From: Dehalococcoidia bacterium
GTDB taxonomy: Bacteria; Chloroflexota; Dehalococcoidia; Lucifugimonadales; Lucifugimonadaceae
Length of the DNA stretch: 9,149 nucleotides
Reading direction: 5' to 3'
Assembly: GCA_028278465.1 (NCBI GenBank)
Contig: JANQEF010000101.1
Span: 1-9,149 of the forward strand
Under the pieces are notes generated by a model. That model did no database searches, had not been told where the DNA came from, and saw only the letters and a list, made by a program, of their open reading frames with translations. The position numbers were made by a program, and so were the translations under genes. Of the stretch, positions 5,842 through 9,149 are shown piece by piece. Numbering within the stretch: the stretch's first letter is position 1; the number at the start of each line of letters is the position of its first letter.

Positions 5842-6825
5842 TCAGTCTCCGGCCGTCCGCTCCGAGCCGGTTTCTGCGCTCGGCGCGACATCGATCTGCC
5901 CTGTCGGGTTGTACTCGACGCCGTCCAGCTCCAACGCGTAGTTCATGGCGTCGATCGCCACCTCGATCATGGCGTCCTCAGGCGGCCGCGTCGTTAGCTC
6001 CTGCAGCCACAGGTTCGGCGCGCCCAGCAGCCTCACCCAGAACTGGGTGGGATGCGTGCCCGCGTACCTGATCAGCTCGTAGCTGATTGCGCCAATCACC
6101 GGGATGAGCACGATCCTCGACCCGACCAGCAGCCACCACGGATCGCGCGGGATCAGGATGAAGATCAGTATCGAGACCACGACGACCGTCATCAGGAACG
6201 ACGTGCCGCAGCGAGGGTGCTCCTCGGGGAAGCGCCTAACGGACTCAACAGTCAGCGGTTGGCCGGCTTCGTGCGCTGCCACCGCCATGTGTTCGGCACC
6301 GTGATAGCCGAAGACCCGGCGGATGTCCTCCATGCGGCCGATCAGCCAGATGTACGCCACGAAGATCGCAAGCCGGACGGCGCCCTCGACCACATTTGCG
6401 GTGAACTCGTTAGCGCCGGCGTTTTCGATCAACCTTGAAAGGCCGAGCGGCGCCAGGAAGAAGACACCGATGCCCACAACCAGCGAGATGAACAGCATCA
6501 CCGCCATGCTGCCGCGCCCCATCTCTTCGGGCTCGCCGGTCTCCTCGTTCGGCGGCGCGGCTTCGGCAGCGGATATCGAGAGCGCTTTCATGCCGACGAC
6601 CAGCGTCTCGGCCAGCACCACGATGCCGCGCACCCATGGGAAACGACGAAGCCAGAAGTTGCTCCATCCCGCGAGGCTGATCTCCCGGCGCACGATCGAG
6701 TTGTCTTCACGCCGGATCGCGATGGCGGCGTGATCGCGGCCGCGGATCATCACGCCCTCGACGACGGCCTGCCCGCCGTAAAGGACGGTTCGGCCGGGTT
6801 GGGCTGGTGGAGGTGGAGTTGTCAT
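5842..6825 (-). CDS. yqhQ: DUF1385 / YqhQ-family membrane protein
   Basis: This 327-residue protein matches the DUF1385/YqhQ family, whose biochemical role is not established although the conserved His, Cys and acidic motifs have led to the label 'predicted metal-dependent enzyme'. Signature segments are YGGQAVVEGVMIRGR (16-30), the YHGAEH motif (174-179), HPRCGTSF (203-210) and LQELTTRPPED (274-284). Hydrophobic stretches at about 107-130, 147-164, 210-226 and 231-247 suggest four membrane segments, with the YHGAEH-HPRCG loop between the second and third. The proline-rich N terminus and polar C-terminal tail vary in the family. It lies downstream of rpmE, an arrangement common in many bacteria where prfA often follows; here the next gene on the left is hisIE on the other strand. 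A probable terminator separates it from rpmE, so it may need its own promoter or read-through. Confidence 0.92.
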   Translation of the reverse strand: MTTPPPPAQPGRTVLYGGQAVVEGVMIRGRDHAAIAIRREDNSIVRREISLAGWSNFWLRRFPWVRGIVVLAETLVVGMKALSISAAEAAPPNEETGEPEEMGRGSMAVMLFISLVVGIGVFFLAPLGLSRLIENAGANEFTANVVEGAVRLAIFVAYIWLIGRMEDIRRVFGYHGAEHMAVAAHEAGQPLTVESVRRFPEEHPRCGTSFLMTVVVVSILIFILIPRDPWWLLVGSRIVLIPVIGAISYELIRYAGTHPTQFWVRLLGAPNLWLQELTTRPPEDAMIEVAIDAMNYALELDGVEYNPTGQIDVAPSAETGSERTAGD

Positions 6826-6923
6826 TCGGCCCGTCTACAGGATTGGATGAAGGTCATTCTGGCAGATCGGCTCACGCGGCGTCTCCAGGTTCACACCACG
6901 GGCTCGTCATGAATGGAGCCCCG

Positions 6924-6952
6924 AAAAACAGCACGCCCGGCCGGAGCCGGGC
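6924..6952 (-). terminator. Probable intrinsic terminator after rpmE
   Basis: Read on the minus strand, GCCCGGC and GCCGGGC (6935-6952) form a perfect 7-bp GC-rich stem closed by a TCCG loop, which is a UNCG-type tetraloop on a C-G pair and therefore very stable. A run of five T (6924-6928) follows, six bases after the stem. The T-run is short and slightly distant, so termination may be partial, allowing some read-through into yqhQ. Confidence 0.65.
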
Positions 6953-6990
6953 GATCTTACGTGGAGTATCCGGCGAACCGGACCTTCGGG

Positions 6991-7215
6991 CTAGCTGCCT
7001 TCTTGCTGCTGCTGGCCGAGGTTGAACCTGCGACGCAGCCGCTCGACACGGCCCTCGGTGTCAACGATGCGCTGCTCACCGGTCCAGAACGGGTGGCACT
7101 GGCTGCACACCTCGACGACAAGGCTCTCCTTGGTGGAGCCGGTGTCCCACTCGTGCCCGCAGGCACAGCGCACATGCGCTCTCGGGTAGTAGGTCGGGTG
7201 GATATCGGTCTGCAC
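6991..7215 (-). CDS. rpmE: Ribosomal protein L31 (zinc-binding, C+ type)
   Basis: The 74-residue protein is large-subunit ribosomal protein L31. DIHPTYYP near the N terminus, VEVCSQCHPFWTGEQ (35-49) and VDTEGRVERLRRRF are family hallmarks. All four zinc-ligand cysteines are present (Cys17, Cys19, Cys37, Cys40), so this is the zinc-containing type rather than the cysteine-less paralogue used during zinc limitation. The C terminus ends in a glutamine-rich tail (GQQQQEGS). It starts with GTG; a purine-rich stretch (AGAAGAGA) upstream is a plausible ribosome site. It is third in the rplU-rpmA-rpmE run, 37 bp after rpmA, and is followed by a hairpin terminator. Confidence 0.96.
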   Translation of the reverse strand: MQTDIHPTYYPRAHVRCACGHEWDTGSTKESLVVEVCSQCHPFWTGEQRIVDTEGRVERLRRRFNLGQQQQEGS

Positions 7216-7252
7216 TATCTCTTCTCGCTCTTATCGAAACGGCGATGCCGAA

Positions 7253-7510
7253 TCAGGATGCGGCGTCGACGTTCACGCGACGCCGGGCGTTCTGTGAGTA
7301 GTCAAAACGCACTGTGCCTTCGATCAACGCGTACAGCGTGTGGTCTCGCCCAACGCCAACGTTCTGGCCCGGCGTGAAGCGTGTTCCGCGCTGGCGGACA
7401 ATGATCGCTCCGGCAGGAACGCTCTCACCGCCGAACGCCTTCACGCCCAGCCGCTTGCCCGCGCTGTCGCGGCCGTTCCTGGAGGTTCCGCCGCCTTTTT
7501 TGTGTGCCAT
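7253..7510 (-). CDS. rpmA: Ribosomal protein L27
   Basis: The 85-residue protein is L27, whose flexible N terminus reaches the peptidyl transferase centre. MAHKKGGGTSRNGRDS, GKRLGVKAFGG, IIVRQRGTRF, PGQNVGVGRDHTLYA and the final VRF segment are diagnostic. The protein begins directly with MAHKKGGG, lacking the cleavable leader found in Bacillota and relatives. It starts 26 bp after the rplU stop codon, with AAGAGAG shortly upstream of the ATG. The pairing with rplU is the near-universal bacterial arrangement; the usual downstream obg GTPase gene is replaced here by rpmE. Confidence 0.97.
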   Translation of the reverse strand: MAHKKGGGTSRNGRDSAGKRLGVKAFGGESVPAGAIIVRQRGTRFTPGQNVGVGRDHTLYALIEGTVRFDYSQNARRRVNVDAAS

Positions 7511-7536
7511 ATCTAGCTCTCTTGCGACGCCGCGGT

Positions 7537-7860
7537 CTACTTGCCGCTGATGCCGGTGATCGTCACGCTGGTCAGCTTCTGCCGGTGACCGGTCTTCACA
7601 TGGTGCCGGGTCTTGTTCTTGTAGCGGAAGCTGATCACCTTCTTCGCCTTGTCCTGCGAAGCGATCTCGCCGGTGACCTCAGCGCCCTTGACGGCAGGCT
7701 TGCCTACCTCGACCTTCCCGTCGAGGCTGGTGAGCAGCACGCGGTCGAAGGTCACGGCATCGCCCGGCTCACCGGCGAGCTTCTCCACCTGCACGGTGTC
7801 GCCCTCGCGCACCCGGTACTGCTTGCCGCCGGTGTTGATGATTGCGTAGTCGTCAGCCAT
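7537..7860 (-). CDS. rplU: Ribosomal protein L21
   Basis: The 107-residue protein is L21, a large-subunit protein that binds 23S rRNA. The N-terminal YAIINTGGKQYRVREGD (5-21), the central VTFDRVLL (36-43), and the basic VISFRYKNKTRHHVKTGHRQ segment (75-94) with the terminal TVTI-like strand are characteristic; the length is normal. It is the first gene of the minus-strand ribosomal run and has a good promoter about 30 bp upstream of the start. The leader would be only about 25 nt, so no extended L21 leader RNA structure is expected. Confidence 0.97.
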   Translation of the reverse strand: MADDYAIINTGGKQYRVREGDTVQVEKLAGEPGDAVTFDRVLLTSLDGKVEVGKPAVKGAEVTGEIASQDKAKKVISFRYKNKTRHHVKTGHRQKLTSVTITGISGK

Positions 7861-7891
7861 TCACGTATCTCTTTCGGATGTCAACCTTTGT

Positions 7892-7921
7892 ATTGTAGTG
7901 ACGGCACTATGCGCCGGTCAA
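7892..7921 (-). promoter_or_regulatory. Sigma70-like promoter of rplU-rpmA-rpmE
   Basis: On the minus strand TTGACC (7916-7921) and TACAAT (7892-7897) are separated by 18 bp, close to the housekeeping consensus. Transcription would begin near 7885, giving a leader of about 25 nt before the rplU ATG. A second TTGACA-like hexamer lies downstream of the -10 box but has no matching -10. Confidence 0.6.
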
Positions 7922-8020
7922 CGCGATTTTGCGTGTGCATGCCCGTATTCAGACCGACGCCCGCGGTCCGTCCGAGCCTGATCGGCCATAAACACATTGC
8001 ACGCGGGACGAGGAACACAG

Positions 8021-9149
8021 ATGGCAAGCGACGACATCGAGATGCTCGAAGGCACCATCGCCTGCGTAAACGCCGCAGTCGCGGAACTCGGTATCGATGA
8101 CGACATGCGCGACGTGATCATCGAGCCGTGGCGTGAACTGGCGGCGGCGTTGCCTGTGCGCATGGACGACGGCTCGGTGAAGGTCTTCCACGGCTACAGG
8201 TCGCAGCACAACGCTACGCGAGGACCGTTCAAGGGCGGAATCCGTTTCCACCCGGCAGCCGATCAGTCGCACACGAGAGCGCTGGCGATGCTGATGACGT
8301 TCAAGTCAGCCCTCGTGGACATCCCGTTCGGAGGAGCGAAGGGCGGGATCCAGGTCGATCCCAGAGAGCTTTCCGAGCGTGAGTTGATCGCTCTCACGAG
8401 ACGATACACGCGTAGCATTCACCACATCCTGGGTGTGAGCCGGGACATTCCAGCGCCTGATCTCGGCCCGAGCGCCCAGACCAAGGCCTGGATCATGGAC
8501 GAGTACAGCGCGATCCACGGCTACACGCCGGGCATCGTGACCGGCAAGCCGGTAGAGCTTGGCGGGTCCGAGGGCCGCGGCGACGCGCCGGGCAGAGGCG
8601 CGGCTATCGTTGGCCGGATGGCGGCGCAGGACTTCGATATCGGTGGCGACAGTCCGACGGCAGCAATCCAGGGGTACGGCCAGGTCGGGTCGTCTGCTGC
8701 CAGGAAGCTCGTGGAGGGTGGCGCTCGGGTCGTCGCGGTCAGTGATGTTTCAGGCGGCATCTACAACCCGAACGGGCTGGCCATCGCCGCCCTGGACCGT
8801 TTCCTGGACGAGGGCGGCGCGATGGCCGATTTCGGCGATGGCGACAGGATCTCGAACGCCGATTTGCTGGAACTTGACGCTGACGTCCTCGTGCCGGCGG
8901 CTATTGAAGACGTGATCACCAGTGAGAACGCGGCGGACATCAGGGCGAAGCTAATCGTCGAGGGCGCAAACCAGCCGACAACGGTTGCCGCCGACTCCAT
9001 CCTGGCTGAACGGAACGTGATCGTAGTTCCGGACATCCTGGCCAATGCCGGCGGCGTGATCGTCTCGTATTTCGAGTGGGCCCAAAACATCCAGCGGTTC
9101 AGGTGGACGCTCGAGCGGGTGAACACAGAGCTGCAGTCGATTATGTCGG
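8021..9149 (+). CDS. gdhA: Glutamate dehydrogenase, Glu/Leu/Phe/Val family (3' end missing)
   Basis: 376 codons are present and the gene runs off the right edge; family length of about 415-425 suggests 40-50 residues are missing. The enzyme interconverts glutamate and 2-oxoglutarate plus ammonia. The substrate domain has GPFKGGIRFHP (Lys71), Lys95, and catalytic Lys107 in IPFGGAKGG, then RDIPAPDLGP (141-150), WIMDEYS and VTGKPVELGGS (173-183). The nucleotide domain has the GxGxxG motif QGYGQVG (217-223) and VAVSD with Asp242 at the end of the second strand. ANAGGVIVSYFEW (341-353) is also diagnostic. Two usually conserved positions differ: ATGRG reads APGRG, and EGANGPTT reads EGANQPTT. GAGGAA (8010-8015), five bases before the ATG, is a good ribosome site. 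It is divergent from rplU; I see no convincing promoter in the 160-bp gap on this strand. Leucine or valine dehydrogenase is unlikely given the length and motifs. Confidence 0.95.
   Translation, partial: MASDDIEMLEGTIACVNAAVAELGIDDDMRDVIIEPWRELAAALPVRMDDGSVKVFHGYRSQHNATRGPFKGGIRFHPAADQSHTRALAMLMTFKSALVDIPFGGAKGGIQVDPRELSERELIALTRRYTRSIHHILGVSRDIPAPDLGPSAQTKAWIMDEYSAIHGYTPGIVTGKPVELGGSEGRGDAPGRGAAIVGRMAAQDFDIGGDSPTAAIQGYGQVGSSAARKLVEGGARVVAVSDVSGGIYNPNGLAIAALDRFLDEGGAMADFGDGDRISNADLLELDADVLVPAAIEDVITSENAADIRAKLIVEGANQPTTVAADSILAERNVIVVPDILANAGGVIVSYFEWAQNIQRFRWTLERVNTELQSIMS

Noticed and set aside
5851..5880. Possible bidirectional terminator where hisIE and yqhQ converge (CCGGC...GCCGG)
   Set aside because: The stem is only 5 bp, the loop is long, and no real T-run follows; it also lies inside the yqhQ coding sequence.
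6052..6733. Plus-strand open frames opposite yqhQ
   Set aside because: Low-complexity Arg/Asp or Ser/Thr-rich products opposite a gene with all DUF1385 signatures.

Overview
The window is about 9.1 kb of GC-rich bacterial chromosome packed with housekeeping genes. I see no mobile element, CRISPR array, tRNA or rRNA. The L27 protein starts directly with MAHKKGGG, without the cleavable N-terminal extension typical of Bacillota. The gene set (rplU-rpmA-rpmE-yqhQ, a compact his cluster, a PduO-type cobalamin adenosyltransferase, ErpA plus a YgfZ-like protein) would fit Chloroflexota (Dehalococcoidia/SAR202-like) or a related group, but that placement is a weak inference from general resemblance.

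Layout. (1) 1-811, minus strand: an iron-sulfur pair, an ErpA/IscA-type A-type carrier followed by the 5' part of a YgfZ/GcvT-like folate-binding protein that runs off the left edge. (2) 812-991: a divergent intergenic region unusually rich in short repeats (a 14-nt tandem repeat beside the erpA start, a 10-nt tandem repeat upstream of a TACAAT box, and a perfect 8-bp inverted repeat). (3) 992-5828, plus strand: a probable operon of cobalamin adenosyltransferase, hisH, hisA, a SAM methyltransferase, hisF, a HAD-family hydrolase and hisIE. HisIE carries out two early steps of histidine synthesis, HisA isomerises the product, and HisH/HisF make the imidazole ring; hisG, hisB, hisC and hisD are not here. 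The methyltransferase and the HAD protein interrupt the his genes and have no obvious assigned role. (4) 5842-7860, minus strand, convergent with hisIE: rplU (L21), rpmA (L27), rpmE (L31, zinc-binding type), then a probable terminator and yqhQ (DUF1385 membrane protein). A good sigma70-like promoter lies upstream of rplU. (5) 8021-9149, plus strand: most of a Glu/Leu/Phe/Val-family glutamate dehydrogenase, cut by the right edge.

Nothing here is clearly a new biological system. The points most worth following are the two unassigned enzymes inside the his operon, especially the DxY-type HAD protein; the repeat-rich divergent control region; the physical coupling of cobalamin adenosylation with histidine synthesis; and a substituted metal-ligand position in the HisE domain.
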